A DNA stretch of 64,000 nucleotides from Brevibacterium sp. XM4083 (GTDB taxonomy: Bacteria; Actinomycetota; Actinomycetes; Actinomycetales; Brevibacteriaceae), in contig NZ_VFYR02000001.1 of assembly GCF_006489205.2 (NCBI RefSeq), positions 794,563-858,562 on the forward strand, in the 5' to 3' direction. Shown here piece after piece: positions 28,465 to 38,903 of this stretch. The position numbers were made by a program, and so were the translations under genes. The notes beneath the pieces are model-generated. The model ran no database searches and was not told the DNA's origin. It saw nothing but the letters and a program-made list of their open reading frames with translations. Positions within the stretch are counted from its first letter, which is position 1, and each line of letters starts with the position of its first letter.

Positions 28465-28740
28465 TCAGTCCGCGTCGAGGATCGCGGCGAGCCGATCGAG
28501 GTCGGCGGCGACAGCCGCCGCATCGCGGTCGACGTCGGCAGCGCTCATCCCTGCGCGATGGACGACGGTGAAGGCGACTTCGCTGACCTCGCCGTGGGGG
28601 AGGACGCGGAAGGGATTGTGGTTGACCGTCCCGTCGGGGAACACGACGTCGTGGTCGAGGATGCCGGCACGCGGATCGCCGGTGAACCGGACTTCGACCG
28701 TGCCCATCGGGCAGACCGGGACTCGATCGACCTTGGGCAA
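28465..28740 (-). pseudogene. Truncated SRPBCC (polyketide cyclase/AHSA1-like) remnant
   Basis: 91 codons from TTG 28740; an internal ATG lies at 28707. The sequence ILDHDVVFPDG ... NPFRVLPHGEVSEVAF ... HRAGMSAADVDRDAAAVAADLDRL matches the C-terminal half of actinobacterial SRPBCC-domain proteins, which are normally about 150 aa. The N-terminal half that builds the other side of the ligand cavity is missing, and the upstream sequence holds no matching frame. It is best read as a decayed gene, although a short expressed protein cannot be excluded. The domain call rests on remembered family sequence. Confidence 0.55.
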
Positions 28741-28802
28741 ACCCCGAGGTCACAGGCCCTCCGTTGATTCGTCATGTGAGGGGTGCCATACTCGTCAACG
28801 GT

Positions 28803-28816
28803 TGAATCTTCATTCA
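28803..28816 (+). promoter_or_regulatory. Putative TetR operator
   Basis: TGAAT-CTTC-ATTCA inverted repeat 22 nt before the start codon of the TetR gene, placed for autoregulation. Confidence 0.55.
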
Positions 28817-28837
28817 CCTTTGCGAGAGAGGGGCGCT

Positions 28838-29506
28838 GTGGCCCACCTGGAGACCGCCAGAAGTCGTGCCAACACCGCGCAGCGGCGCGCACGCATCGAA
28901 CATGCGGCGCGCTTCGTCGTCGCCGACGGCGGATTCGCCGCCGCGACCGTCCCCGCCGTCGCCCACGCCGCGTCGTGCACCACGGGGGTCATCGACAGCT
29001 GCTTCGACGACCACGACGAACTGCTGGCGTCGGTGTTCGCCTCTGCCGCCGGTCGTGAGCTCTCCGTCGTCACCGAGGCGGTCGACGCGTGCTCGACGCC
29101 CGAGGCCGCCGTCGGAGCCGTCGTCGAGGTCTTCATCCGCCGGGCGGTCGCCGGGCGCGGCCTGGCCTACGCGCTCCTGCTCGAAGAGGTTCCCGAACCC
29201 ATCCAAGCCCAGCGCCGTGCCCTGCGCCGCGGCTTCGTGTCCGCGATCTCCACGGCGCTCATGCGCTGCCTCGGCCCCGAATTCCCCACCGAGCTCTTCG
29301 CCCGATCGCTCGTCGGGGCCGTCAGCGAGAACGTCGTCGACCTCCTCGATCCGGCCCGGAGCACCCCGAACCCGCTTGAAGTCGAATGGATCATCGACCG
29401 CGTGTCCGCGTTCTCCCGGGCAGCCCTGACCGCAGTGCCCCGTGACGGTGCCCTCACCGTGCCCCCGCAGGCATCCGCAGCTAGCCCGGGTGCGGCCGCC
29501 TCGTAG
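28838..29506 (+). CDS. TetR family transcriptional regulator
   Basis: 222 aa from GTG 28838. The N-terminal HTH (ARIEHAARFVVADGGFAAATVPAVAHAASCTTGVIDSCFDDHDELL, residues about 18-62) is typical of TetR, though with a degenerate recognition helix. The remainder is a helical ligand domain with no identified ligand (YALLLEEVPEPIQAQR). GAGAGGGG lies upstream. A TGAAT-N4-ATTCA palindrome in the promoter suggests autoregulation. No transporter or enzyme gene next to it points to a target. Its stop codon overlaps the -10 box of the following pseudouridine synthase gene. Confidence 0.87.
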   Translation: MAHLETARSRANTAQRRARIEHAARFVVADGGFAAATVPAVAHAASCTTGVIDSCFDDHDELLASVFASAAGRELSVVTEAVDACSTPEAAVGAVVEVFIRRAVAGRGLAYALLLEEVPEPIQAQRRALRRGFVSAISTALMRCLGPEFPTELFARSLVGAVSENVVDLLDPARSTPNPLEVEWIIDRVSAFSRAALTAVPRDGALTVPPQASAASPGAAAS

Positions 29507-29509
29507 ACT
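29504..29509 (+). promoter_or_regulatory. Putative -10 box (TAGACT) of the pseudouridine synthase gene
   Basis: TAGACT lies 7 nt before ATG 29517 without a ribosome binding site, fitting leaderless initiation. Its first three bases are the TetR stop codon. Confidence 0.5.
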
Positions 29510-29516
29510 GGGCACC

Positions 29517-30569
29517 ATGCCCCGCAGCCCCCTTCCGCCCCGAGACGGCATCTCGGCAACATCGCTGCGGGCGCCCGGGGGACTGGCCACCCACGACAAG
29601 GCCCATCTGGCCGTGCCCGCCTCGATCGGCGCCTGGCTGGCCTCGGAATTCCCTCACGCCACCGACCTCGAGCTCCGCAGCCTGGTCGCCCGGTCGACGA
29701 CCGAGCTCGAGGGGCTGCTGGCTGATGCCGATCGACGCGACCGCACCACCTTGAGTGACCGCGACCTCATCCCCGGCCAGCTGAGCGATGCGGCTGGCAC
29801 GCCGGTGGCCTGGGGCGATCCCGTTGTCCCCGGCGGTTTCTACTTCTTCCACCGACCGGTGCCCGCCGAGGCGCGGATCCCCTTCGAGGTGGCGATCGTC
29901 TTCGAGGACGAGGACCTCCTCGTCGTCGACAAGCCGCACTTCCTCGCGAGCACTCCCAACGGCCGCTTCGTCCGCGAATGCGTCGTCACCCGACTCCGCG
30001 TCGACCTCGACCAGCCCGACCTCGTCGCCATCCACCGCCTCGACCGCATCACCGCAGGCCTCCTCATCCTCTCGAAGCGGCCGGCGACCCGCGGCCGCTA
30101 CCAGCGGCTCTTCCAGGACCGGCAGGTGATGAAGACGTACCGGGCACTCGCGCCCGCCCCGCCCGCCGACCTGTCCTTCCCCCTCGAACGACGCACCCGC
30201 CTTCACAAGCCTGCCGGGGGACGGCAGGTCATCGAGGTGCCCGGGGAGGTCAATGCGATCAGCCGCATCGACCACCTCGGCGAGATCGAAGCCCACGGTC
30301 ACGGGGCCGGGCGGGTGAGCGAATACCGGCTCGCACCGCTCACCGGCAAGACCCACCAGCTGCGTGTGCACATGAACGCCCTCGGGCTGCCGCTGTTCGG
30401 CGATCCGGTCTACCCGGTCGATCGCAGCCCCGACCCCTACGACTTCTCCGCGCCGCTCCAGCTGCTCGCTGCGACGATCGACTTCACCGACCCGCTGACC
30501 GGCCGCCCCCGGCACTTCGCGACCGGGCTCGACCTCGACCGCGCGGGACAGGGGATGCGGCAGGCGTAG
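29517..30569 (+). CDS. RluA-family RNA pseudouridine synthase
   Basis: 350 aa. It isomerises uridine to pseudouridine in rRNA or tRNA. Seen: VAIVFEDEDLLVVDKPHFLASTP, the catalytic HRLDRITAGLLILSK with the nucleophilic Asp, RYQRLFQDRQVMKTYRAL, and the C-terminal LTGKTHQLRVHMNALGLPLFGDPVYP. The first 130 residues carry an N-terminal extension (RDLIPGQLSDAAGTPVAWGD, GFYFFHRPVPAEARIPFEV) seen in stand-alone actinobacterial members. The target site in RNA cannot be told from sequence. Confidence 0.92.
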   Translation: MPRSPLPPRDGISATSLRAPGGLATHDKAHLAVPASIGAWLASEFPHATDLELRSLVARSTTELEGLLADADRRDRTTLSDRDLIPGQLSDAAGTPVAWGDPVVPGGFYFFHRPVPAEARIPFEVAIVFEDEDLLVVDKPHFLASTPNGRFVRECVVTRLRVDLDQPDLVAIHRLDRITAGLLILSKRPATRGRYQRLFQDRQVMKTYRALAPAPPADLSFPLERRTRLHKPAGGRQVIEVPGEVNAISRIDHLGEIEAHGHGAGRVSEYRLAPLTGKTHQLRVHMNALGLPLFGDPVYPVDRSPDPYDFSAPLQLLAATIDFTDPLTGRPRHFATGLDLDRAGQGMRQA

Positions 30570-30602
30570 TGGGTCGGCGACGCGGAAATGAGACGGACAC
30601 GG

Positions 30603-30608
30603 TAGCCT
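30603..30608 (+). promoter_or_regulatory. Putative -10 box (TAGCCT) of gntR
   Basis: TAGCCT ends 6 nt before ATG 30615. The GGAGG in between is only 1 nt from the ATG, too close to work well as a ribosome binding site, so leaderless translation is favoured. Confidence 0.45.
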
Positions 30609-30614
30609 GGAGGT

Positions 30615-31277
30615 ATGAGTCCCAACGCCCCCGGATGCACCTCTGAGGCGATCGTCGCCCTGGTCCGGACCCGAATCACGAACGGTGAGTACCCTGCGGG
30701 GTCACCGGTGCGCGATGGTGCGCTCGCGAAGGAATTCAACGTCTCGCGCAACACCGCCCGCGAGTCCCTCAGTCTGCTCCGCCATGCCGGCCTGCTCACC
30801 CAGGAGCCCAACCGCGGCTTCTTCGTCCGCACCTTCGGCATCGACGAGCTCAAGGATCTCTACCGGGCCCGCCGGGTCTTCGAGATCCGCGCCGTCCAGG
30901 AGTCCCAGGACGCCTCCGACGAGGCGATGGCCGCCGTCGAGGCCTCCGTCGTCCGCGCCGAGACCGCCCCGGAGAACGAGAGCTGGACCGATGCCCAGGA
31001 GCACTCGGCGTCGTTCCACCGGGCGATCGTCGGTCTGCTCGGCTCGCCGCTGCTCGACGAGTTCTACCTCAACCTCATGGCGCGGCTGTCGACGACGTTC
31101 TCCCGCTCCCCGGAGCCCGGCAAATACCATTCGCACTGGGCGAACCCGCACCGCGACATCCTCGAGAAGATCAAGTCGGGTGACCGGCAGGGCGCCGAAG
31201 GGCTGCTGCGCATCCACCTCGACGATTCCGAGGCCTCGACGCTCGACCTCGCCCGCTCCGTCGGCGCCGGCCGCTGA
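30615..31277 (+). CDS. GntR family regulator (FadR/FCD type)
   Basis: 220 aa. Winged HTH at residues 10-70 (VRTRITNGEYPAGSPVRDGALAKEFNVSRNTARESLSLLRHAGLL), then an all-helical FCD ligand domain with the expected metal-ligand pattern (AQEHSASFHRAIVGL and later a conserved His near NPHRDIL). The effector is probably a carboxylic acid, as in relatives, but none is identified. No obvious metabolic operon is adjacent. Between it and guaB lie three 34-bp repeats. Confidence 0.9.
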   Translation: MSPNAPGCTSEAIVALVRTRITNGEYPAGSPVRDGALAKEFNVSRNTARESLSLLRHAGLLTQEPNRGFFVRTFGIDELKDLYRARRVFEIRAVQESQDASDEAMAAVEASVVRAETAPENESWTDAQEHSASFHRAIVGLLGSPLLDEFYLNLMARLSTTFSRSPEPGKYHSHWANPHRDILEKIKSGDRQGAEGLLRIHLDDSEASTLDLARSVGAGR

Positions 31278-31289
31278 GACTGGGTCAGG

Positions 31290-31386
31290 CACCGTCCGAC
31301 CGCCTCGGCGAGCTGACCAGGGCACCCGTCCGGTCGCCTCGGTGAGCTGACCGGGACTCCCGTCCGACCGCCTCGGCGAGGTGTCC
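31290..31386. repeat. Three imperfect 34-bp tandem repeats
   Basis: Units 31290-31322, 31323-31356 and 31357-31386. Each contains CCGTCCGxxCGCCTCGGxGAGxTG, so each carries the reverse complement of GCCGAGGCG(G) or a one-base variant. They are non-coding, between gntR and guaB. Confidence 0.82.
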
Positions 31387-31410
31387 ATTCTCACAGCCCG
31401 CGGTAGTTGA

Positions 31411-33044
<1,634 letters not shown>

Positions 33045-33121
33045 CCGCGCCGAGGTGGGGCCGGGATCCAACTCCAGGTGCGGCTGCGTCCCTCTCCGCA
33101 GTGGAGACGACGACATCGACG

Positions 33122-33159
33122 AACGGCTGCGACCCCCCGTTGCGGGGGTCGCAGCCGTT
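33122..33159 (+). terminator. guaB terminator hairpin
   Basis: Perfect 16-bp stem (AACGGCTGCGACCCCC and complement), 6-nt loop, then a short T-run. Confidence 0.9.
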
Positions 33160-33320
33160 TGCTGTGATGAGCGTCACAGGACGAATTCTGCGGCGGTTCT
33201 CGTTAGGTCTGTGACCGTCGCGATCCGCGCGGACTCGCGCCTGACGTCACCCCTCCGACACCGTGCAGTCACGCCTGTAGTCCTCTGACCTGGGCTTTCG
33301 TCCAGCATTTTTCGTCGTAC

Positions 33321-33339
33321 TTAGGGTAGGTTTCCCTAA
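33321..33339 (+). promoter_or_regulatory. Iron box (DtxR/IdeR/DmdR-type)
   Basis: TTAGGGTAGGTTTCCCTAA is a 19-bp interrupted palindrome matching the DtxR-family iron-box pattern TTAGGTTAGGCTAACCTAA. It contains a possible -10 box (TAGGTT, 33327-33332) and lies 49 nt before the monooxygenase start, so iron-loaded repressor would block the operon. Confidence 0.92.
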
Positions 33340-33388
33340 TGCACCCGGGTTGACCCCGGGACGCAGACGAAGGAGGCAACGAACGCTC

Positions 33389-34930
33389 ATGACTGCTCAG
33401 CACTCAGTGACACCCGCACCGCCGTCCCCCGCACACGACGACAACTCACACGACCACGACGCGCACAGCGCCGGCAGGTACGACCCTGGCGCACACGACC
33501 GCCACACGCACAACCCCGACTCCCGCGTCCACGACATCGTCGGCATCGGCATCGGGCCCTTCGGACTGGGGCTTGCCGCCCTGTCCGATCCGCTGCCCGA
33601 CGTCGACGCCGTCTTCCTCGACCAGCGCGCGGAGTTCCGCTGGCATCCGGGCATGATGATCGAAGGCGCGACCATCCAAGTGCCCTTCCTCGCCGACCTC
33701 GTCACCATGGCCGATCCCACGTCGCCGTATTCGTTCCTCCAGTTCCTCAAGGACCGCCGGCGCCTCTACCCGTTCTTCATCCGCGAATCCTTCTACCCGC
33801 TGCGCGCCGAATACGACGAGTACTGCCGGTGGGTCGCCGCTCAGTTGGGGACGCTGCGCTGGAACCGGACGGTCACCTCGGTGACCAATGACGGCGGCGT
33901 CTACCGGATCCTCGCCGAGGTGACCGACGCCTCCGGACGGATCGTCGACATCGAGACCTACCGCGCGAAGCACGTCGTCCTCGGCGTCGGCACCGCACCG
34001 GTCCTCCCCCCGGCGCTGCAGGCCCTGACGAGCAGCGACGCCGAAGCGGCCGGCAACGGCCCCGTCATCCACACCGCGGACTACCTGGCCAACCGTGAAC
34101 GGCTGCTCGCGGCGGGATCGGTGACGATCATCGGCAGCGGACAGTCCGCCGCGGAGATCTACCGGGACCTCATCGAGGACGCCGAGGACCGTGGGGTAAG
34201 CGTCGACTGGATCACCCGCTCGCCCCGGTTCTTCCCCATGGAGTACACGAAGCTCACCCTGGAGATGACGTCACCGGAGTACACCGACCACTTCCGCGCC
34301 CTGCCCGATGACCTGCGCGGACGGATCGGACGCGAACAGCGCGGCCTCTACAAGGGCATCAGCGCGGACCTCATCGACGACATCCACGACACGCTCTACC
34401 GGCTCAGCCGCGGCGGTCGGCGACTCCTGACGACCCTCGCCACCGATGCGGAGCTCATCTCCGCCCGCCCCGCCGAGGCGACCGCGGAGTACGAGCTGAC
34501 CTTCCGCAACCCTGTGCTCGGGCAGACCTTCACCCGGTCGGCCGGTGCCGTCGTCGCCGCCACCGGGTACCGCGCCGGTGTCCCGGCGTTCCTCGGCCCG
34601 CTCGGCTCGGAGATCCACCGCGATCGCGAGGGCCGCCTCGACATCAGCCGCGACTACACCGTCAATGCGGCCGGCACGATCCACGCCCTCGGCATCGAAG
34701 AGCACACCCACGGCGTCACGGGTCCTGACCTCGGGTTCGGGCCGTGGCGCGCCTCGGTGGTGCTGTCCCAGGTCACCGGTCGTGAACCCTATCCGATCGA
34801 ACGGTCGATCGCGTTCCAGACCTTCGGGGTTCCCGGCACCGAGGCGACCGCCGAGACAGACCGCACCACCGAGGAGACCGCGCGTGCCGCCGACGAACCC
34901 AATCGCACGAAGGAGATGACCCACGCATGA
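33389..34930 (+). CDS. Lysine/cadaverine N-hydroxylase of siderophore synthesis
   Basis: 513 aa from ATG 33389. FAD- and NADPH-dependent N-monooxygenase (IucD/DesB family) making the N-hydroxyamine for hydroxamates. Seen: an N-terminal His/Asp-rich stretch, the FAD site VGIGIGPFGLGLAAL, FRWHPGMMIEGATIQVPFLADLV and MADPTSPYSFLQFLKDRRRLY. The NADPH site is VTIIGSGQSAAEIYRDL and the late GATG-like motif is VVAATGYRAGVP. Whether lysine or cadaverine is the substrate cannot be told. Pairing with a DesD-like synthetase and not an aerobactin pair favours cadaverine. An iron box controls it. The stop overlaps the next start (ATGA). Confidence 0.92.
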   Translation: MTAQHSVTPAPPSPAHDDNSHDHDAHSAGRYDPGAHDRHTHNPDSRVHDIVGIGIGPFGLGLAALSDPLPDVDAVFLDQRAEFRWHPGMMIEGATIQVPFLADLVTMADPTSPYSFLQFLKDRRRLYPFFIRESFYPLRAEYDEYCRWVAAQLGTLRWNRTVTSVTNDGGVYRILAEVTDASGRIVDIETYRAKHVVLGVGTAPVLPPALQALTSSDAEAAGNGPVIHTADYLANRERLLAAGSVTIIGSGQSAAEIYRDLIEDAEDRGVSVDWITRSPRFFPMEYTKLTLEMTSPEYTDHFRALPDDLRGRIGREQRGLYKGISADLIDDIHDTLYRLSRGGRRLLTTLATDAELISARPAEATAEYELTFRNPVLGQTFTRSAGAVVAATGYRAGVPAFLGPLGSEIHRDREGRLDISRDYTVNAAGTIHALGIEEHTHGVTGPDLGFGPWRASVVLSQVTGREPYPIERSIAFQTFGVPGTEATAETDRTTEETARAADEPNRTKEMTHA

Positions 34931-37566
34931 GCACCGACACGATGAACACGGCGACGGACGAGGCCGGTGCAGGCACTGACTGCGACACCGGCCCCGCGCC
35001 CGGCACCAGCCGCGCGACCGGAATTGCCGCGACCACGCTGACCGCGGCAGGGGATGCCGCAGCCGCCGAGATCGCCCGGTCGATCTCGATCGTTCCGCTC
35101 GACCCGCAGGGCCACGCCGAGGAGGTCCACGCCTGGCTGACCCACCCGCGCTCGCACTTCTGGCAGATGACCGACTTCGACCGACAGGCCGTGGGGTCCT
35201 ATCTCGAGGCGATCCGCGCCTCGGCGGATGAGAACGGCTGGATCGGGCTCATCGACGGCGCGCCGGCCTTCTACGTCGAGACCTATGCACCGTCGCTGCT
35301 CATCCCCACCGCGGTCATCGCCGAGGAGCCCGGCGACATCGGGATGCACCTCCTCATCGCTCCACCACAGGGCCGGACCCGCAGCGGCCTCACCGACGCC
35401 GTCATGGCGCGCGTCATCGACTTCTGCCTGCGCCCGCACTCACAGGGCGGACGCGGGGCCAGCCGAGTCGTCGTCGAACCCGACGTCGGGAATCCGGCGA
35501 TCCACGCGAAGAACGCAGCCGCCGGCTTCCGCGTCATCGCCGAGGCGGAGGTGCCGCTGGGGGAGACGACGAAGACCGCGCTCGTGAGCACGTGCACCCG
35601 CACGGACTTCGCGACGAGCCGCCTCGGGCGGCTCATCGCCGGAGCCGGCGTCACCGGGAACGGCGGAGACGACGAGGCAGGCGACGGCGACCGAGATCGG
35701 CAAGGCGAACGCCTCGGCGAGGGCGACCCCGAGCCTCTCACGCAGGACGACTATGCCCACCTCACCCCTGAGGCATTCGCCGTGGTCAGCCGCCATCTCG
35801 TCGCGAAGTCGATCGCCGAGTTCGCCCACGAACGGCTCATCGCCCCCAGCCAGAACCCTGAGGCCGGCGAGCACGCGTGGGTGCTGACGATCCCGGGCGA
35901 CCCCGACAGCCCGGGAAGCGGACCGGACGATCACCCGGCGGCCCCCGTCATCCACTACACCTTCGAGGCGCGCGTCCTCCCGCTCGAGCACTGGGTCATC
36001 GATGACGCGAGCATCTCGCGGTTCCGGGACGGGCGGGCGGTCAACCTCGATGCGCAGGAATTCGTCCTCGAACTCCAGGACAGCCTCGGCGTGCCCGAGG
36101 ACCTCATCTCGACGTACCTCGAGGAGCTCGCCTCGACGGTGGCCGGCAGCGCGTTCAAGCTCACTGCGGCGCGCAGGGGTGAGCGCCCGGATTCCGCGGC
36201 GCTCGCCGATGCCGACTTCCAGACGATCGAGGCCGCGATGACCGAAGGCCACCCCGGCTTCATCGCGAACAACGGGCGCATCGGGTTCGGACTGCGCGAC
36301 TACCGCAGGTGGGCGCCGGAGACCGGCAGACGCAACCGCCTCGACTGGGTCGCCGTCGACCGGGAGCAGTCGCACCTGGCGCTGGGCGACGGACTCGATG
36401 AGGAGAGGCACCTCGCGTGGACTCTCAGCGACGACGAACGCGAGCTCTTCGACAGCCGACTCGCCGCCGTCGGCAGACGCCTCGAGGACGTGCACCTCAT
36501 GCCGGTTCATCCGTGGCAGGCCGACCACCGGCTGGCGATCACGTTCGCCGCCGACATCGCCCGCGGCGGACTCATCCCGCTCGGGCCCGGCCTCGACGAC
36601 CACCAGGCGCAGCAGTCGCTGCGGACGTTCTTCAACCATTCGCGTCCGGGCGCACCCTATGTCAAGGTCGCCCTCGCGGTGCAGAACATGGGGTTCCTCC
36701 GCGGACTCTCACCGACGTATATGCGCGACACCCCCGCGATCAACGACTGGGTCGCTCGCCTCGTCGACGGTGATCAGGCGTTCGCCGCTGCCGGGTTCCG
36801 TCTGCTGCGCGAACGCAGCGCGATCGGCTACACCGGCGATGTCTACCACCGCACCCGCGCGACGAACCCGCACCGGAAGATGCTCGCCGGGCTGTGGCGG
36901 GAGAACCCGCTGCCGCTGCTCACCGACGGCCAGCGGACGATGACGATGGCGGCCCTGCTTCATCGCGACCACCTCGGCGAATCCCTCGTCTCCCACCTCA
37001 TCCGCCGTTCGGGACTGAGCGCAGAGGACTGGGTGCGGGCCTACCTGAGGGCGTATCTGCAGCCGCTCGTGCACGGGCTGCTCGCCCATGATCTCGTGTT
37101 CATGCCGCATGGGGAGAATCTCATCCTCATCCTCGACGCCGAGGTCGTCACCGGGGTCTTCATGAAGGACATCGGCGAGGAGGTCGCCTACCTCGGCGAA
37201 GGAGAGCTGCCGCCCGCTGTCGAGCGGATCCGCGCGGTCGTTCCCGGTGAGGAGAAGGCGCTCGCGATCTTCACCGATGTCTTCGACGGGGTGCTGCGGC
37301 ACCTGGCGGGGATCCTCGACGTCGACGGACTGCTCGAGGCCTCCCGGTTCTGGGCTCTCGTCGCCGAGGTCCTCGACGCATATCAGGGGGAGCACGCCGA
37401 GGTGGCACGCGGCATCGCCGGCGACATCGATCTGCGGGCGCCGCGGTTCAAGCATTCGTGCCTCAACCGGCTGCAGCTGCGCAACACGAAGGAGATGGTC
37501 GACATCGGCAACCAGGCCGACTCGCTGATCTTCGCCGGCACGATGCGCAACCCGGTGGGGCGCTGA
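34927..37566 (+). CDS. Fused N-acyltransferase and NIS siderophore synthetase (DesC-DesD-like)
   Basis: 879 aa. Residues about 45-215 are an IucB/DesC-type GNAT (HAEEVHAWLTHPRSHFWQMTDFD, GDIGMHLLIAPPQGRTRSGLTD, VVVEPDVGNPAIHAKNAAAGFR). After an acidic linker, residues about 270-879 are an IucA/IucC-family NIS synthetase: EGHPGFIANNGRIGFGL, HLMPVHPWQADHRLAI, SLRTFFNHSRPGAPYVKVALAVQNMGFLRGL, VHGLLAHDLVFMPHGENLILI and LNRLQLRNTKEM. In desferrioxamine pathways the two activities are usually separate proteins, DesC and DesD. Coupled by a 4-nt overlap to the hydroxylase. The expected product is a hydroxamate macrocycle or oligomer from N-hydroxy-cadaverine. No lysine decarboxylase is in the window. 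Confidence 0.93.
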   Translation: MSTDTMNTATDEAGAGTDCDTGPAPGTSRATGIAATTLTAAGDAAAAEIARSISIVPLDPQGHAEEVHAWLTHPRSHFWQMTDFDRQAVGSYLEAIRASADENGWIGLIDGAPAFYVETYAPSLLIPTAVIAEEPGDIGMHLLIAPPQGRTRSGLTDAVMARVIDFCLRPHSQGGRGASRVVVEPDVGNPAIHAKNAAAGFRVIAEAEVPLGETTKTALVSTCTRTDFATSRLGRLIAGAGVTGNGGDDEAGDGDRDRQGERLGEGDPEPLTQDDYAHLTPEAFAVVSRHLVAKSIAEFAHERLIAPSQNPEAGEHAWVLTIPGDPDSPGSGPDDHPAAPVIHYTFEARVLPLEHWVIDDASISRFRDGRAVNLDAQEFVLELQDSLGVPEDLISTYLEELASTVAGSAFKLTAARRGERPDSAALADADFQTIEAAMTEGHPGFIANNGRIGFGLRDYRRWAPETGRRNRLDWVAVDREQSHLALGDGLDEERHLAWTLSDDERELFDSRLAAVGRRLEDVHLMPVHPWQADHRLAITFAADIARGGLIPLGPGLDDHQAQQSLRTFFNHSRPGAPYVKVALAVQNMGFLRGLSPTYMRDTPAINDWVARLVDGDQAFAAAGFRLLRERSAIGYTGDVYHRTRATNPHRKMLAGLWRENPLPLLTDGQRTMTMAALLHRDHLGESLVSHLIRRSGLSAEDWVRAYLRAYLQPLVHGLLAHDLVFMPHGENLILILDAEVVTGVFMKDIGEEVAYLGEGELPPAVERIRAVVPGEEKALAIFTDVFDGVLRHLAGILDVDGLLEASRFWALVAEVLDAYQGEHAEVARGIAGDIDLRAPRFKHSCLNRLQLRNTKEMVDIGNQADSLIFAGTMRNPVGR

Positions 37567-37630
37567 TCCCGGCCGGTGTTCCCCGGCGGTGACCGCCGCG
37601 GTGACACTGGGCGGGGCTCGGCGGTGCCGC

Positions 37631-37636
37631 TAATAT
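37631..37636 (+). promoter_or_regulatory. Putative -10 box (TAATAT) of the lacI-type gene
   Basis: AT-rich hexamer in a very GC-rich gap, 70 nt before the LacI start. No clear -35. Confidence 0.4.
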
Positions 37637-37706
37637 CGATCCCACGGCCGCCCACTCCGGGGCGGTCGCCGGGGTCGAGGCACCGGACCGTTTCGAAGGC
37701 GCACAC

Positions 37707-38831
37707 ATGGGCAAGCAGAACGACCGGCCGACACTGGCCACGGTCGCCGAGCGCGCCGGTGTGAGCATCAAGACCGCCTCCCGCGTGCTCAACGGGGAGA
37801 AGCACGTCGCCAGCGCCACGGCCGCGAAGGTCGAGACGGCCGCCGAGGAGCTCGGCTTCCGCCTCAACTCCGCGGCCCGGCGCCTGCGCGAAGGCAGCCG
37901 CTCACCCTACATCGGAGTCGTCCTCTCCGACATGGACGACCCCCTCCAGGTCCGCCTCCTCGCCCGGCTCGAAGCCGACCTCGCCGAGCGGGGGCTGCGG
38001 ACCGTCGTCACCGTCACCGGCGGAGACGCCGAGCTCGAGCGCACCTTCGTCGACGAATGCCTCAGCGGTGACATGTCCGGCATCTGCGTCGTCTGCTCCC
38101 AGCCGGAGTCGGCGAGCATCTATGCGACGATCTCCCGGGGTCCCACCTCGGCGATGACCGGCGAGATGGCCGTCGTCTCCCTCGACCCGGCGGTCACGGG
38201 GCCGGGCATCGTCACGCTCGCCGCCGACGATGTCGACGCCGGTCGGCGCGCTGCCGAACAGCTCGTCCGCCACGGCCACATCAGCATCGGCGTCATCGGG
38301 GATCGGGCCCATCTCGAATCGCAGAAGCGCCGGCTCGCCGGCATCCGTGAGGTCCTCGGCGACCGCGGCGACATCGGGTGGCGGGCCTTCCTCGACGAGG
38401 ATGCGCACGACCAGGCGAGCGCGAAGAACGTCGTTGCCGCCCTCCTCGGCTCCCGGGCCGCCCCGACCGCGCTCATCACGCTCTCGGCGACCGTGACGAA
38501 GGGCGCGATCGACGCCAGTCGCCGCCTCGACCAGTGGCCGGCTGTCGTCGGCATCGACGACTTCCCCGGCGCGGATCTGCTCGACGTCACCGTCGTCGAC
38601 GCCGACATCGACGCGATGTCCGCCGAGGCGGTCCGGCTCCTCGACGGGGGCGCGCCGGAGAGTGGGGCGGGGCAGGGCGGCGGGGCGCGTCCGGCCGGGG
38701 AATCGCTCGCCGATGGCGCTGAGTCCGCGCGGACCGACGAGGCACGAGGCGAAGCCGCCGCATTCGCGCGCGTCCACCTCATCCGCCGCGGCAGCGGTGA
38801 GGAATCACCCCGCCAGGTCACCGAGCGCTGA
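37707..38831 (+). CDS. LacI family transcriptional regulator
   Basis: 374 aa. N-terminal HTH and hinge (PTLATVAERAGVSIKTASRVLNGEKHVASATAAKV, residues 8-42; hinge LNSAARRLREG) followed by a periplasmic-binding-protein-like sugar domain (YIGVVLSDMDDPLQVRLLARLEADLAERG, DDVDAGRRAAEQLVRHGH, GIDDFPGADLLDVTVVDADIDAM). A Gly/Ala-rich stretch of about 35 residues interrupts the C-terminal strand. It stands directly before a xylose-type ABC operon whose promoter contains a perfect CTGACAACGTTGTCAG operator, so it very likely represses that operon and responds to the transported sugar. Confidence 0.92.
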   Translation: MGKQNDRPTLATVAERAGVSIKTASRVLNGEKHVASATAAKVETAAEELGFRLNSAARRLREGSRSPYIGVVLSDMDDPLQVRLLARLEADLAERGLRTVVTVTGGDAELERTFVDECLSGDMSGICVVCSQPESASIYATISRGPTSAMTGEMAVVSLDPAVTGPGIVTLAADDVDAGRRAAEQLVRHGHISIGVIGDRAHLESQKRRLAGIREVLGDRGDIGWRAFLDEDAHDQASAKNVVAALLGSRAAPTALITLSATVTKGAIDASRRLDQWPAVVGIDDFPGADLLDVTVVDADIDAMSAEAVRLLDGGAPESGAGQGGGARPAGESLADGAESARTDEARGEAAAFARVHLIRRGSGEESPRQVTER

Positions 38832-38903
38832 GCCGACGCGAGGAAGGAATCACCGCGGGGGTGGTTGACAAACGACACCGGTGGGCGAAATATGTTGACC
38901 AAC

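Larger units (their letters stand above)
33045..33388. other. guaB-siderophore intergenic region
   Basis: About 340 bp holding the guaB terminator (33122-33159) and the iron box (33321-33339). No gene is seen. Confidence 0.6.

Noticed and set aside
28376..28753. Arg/Pro-rich minus-strand frame covering the SRPBCC remnant
   Set aside because: It is out of frame with the recognisable SRPBCC sequence and has no motif.
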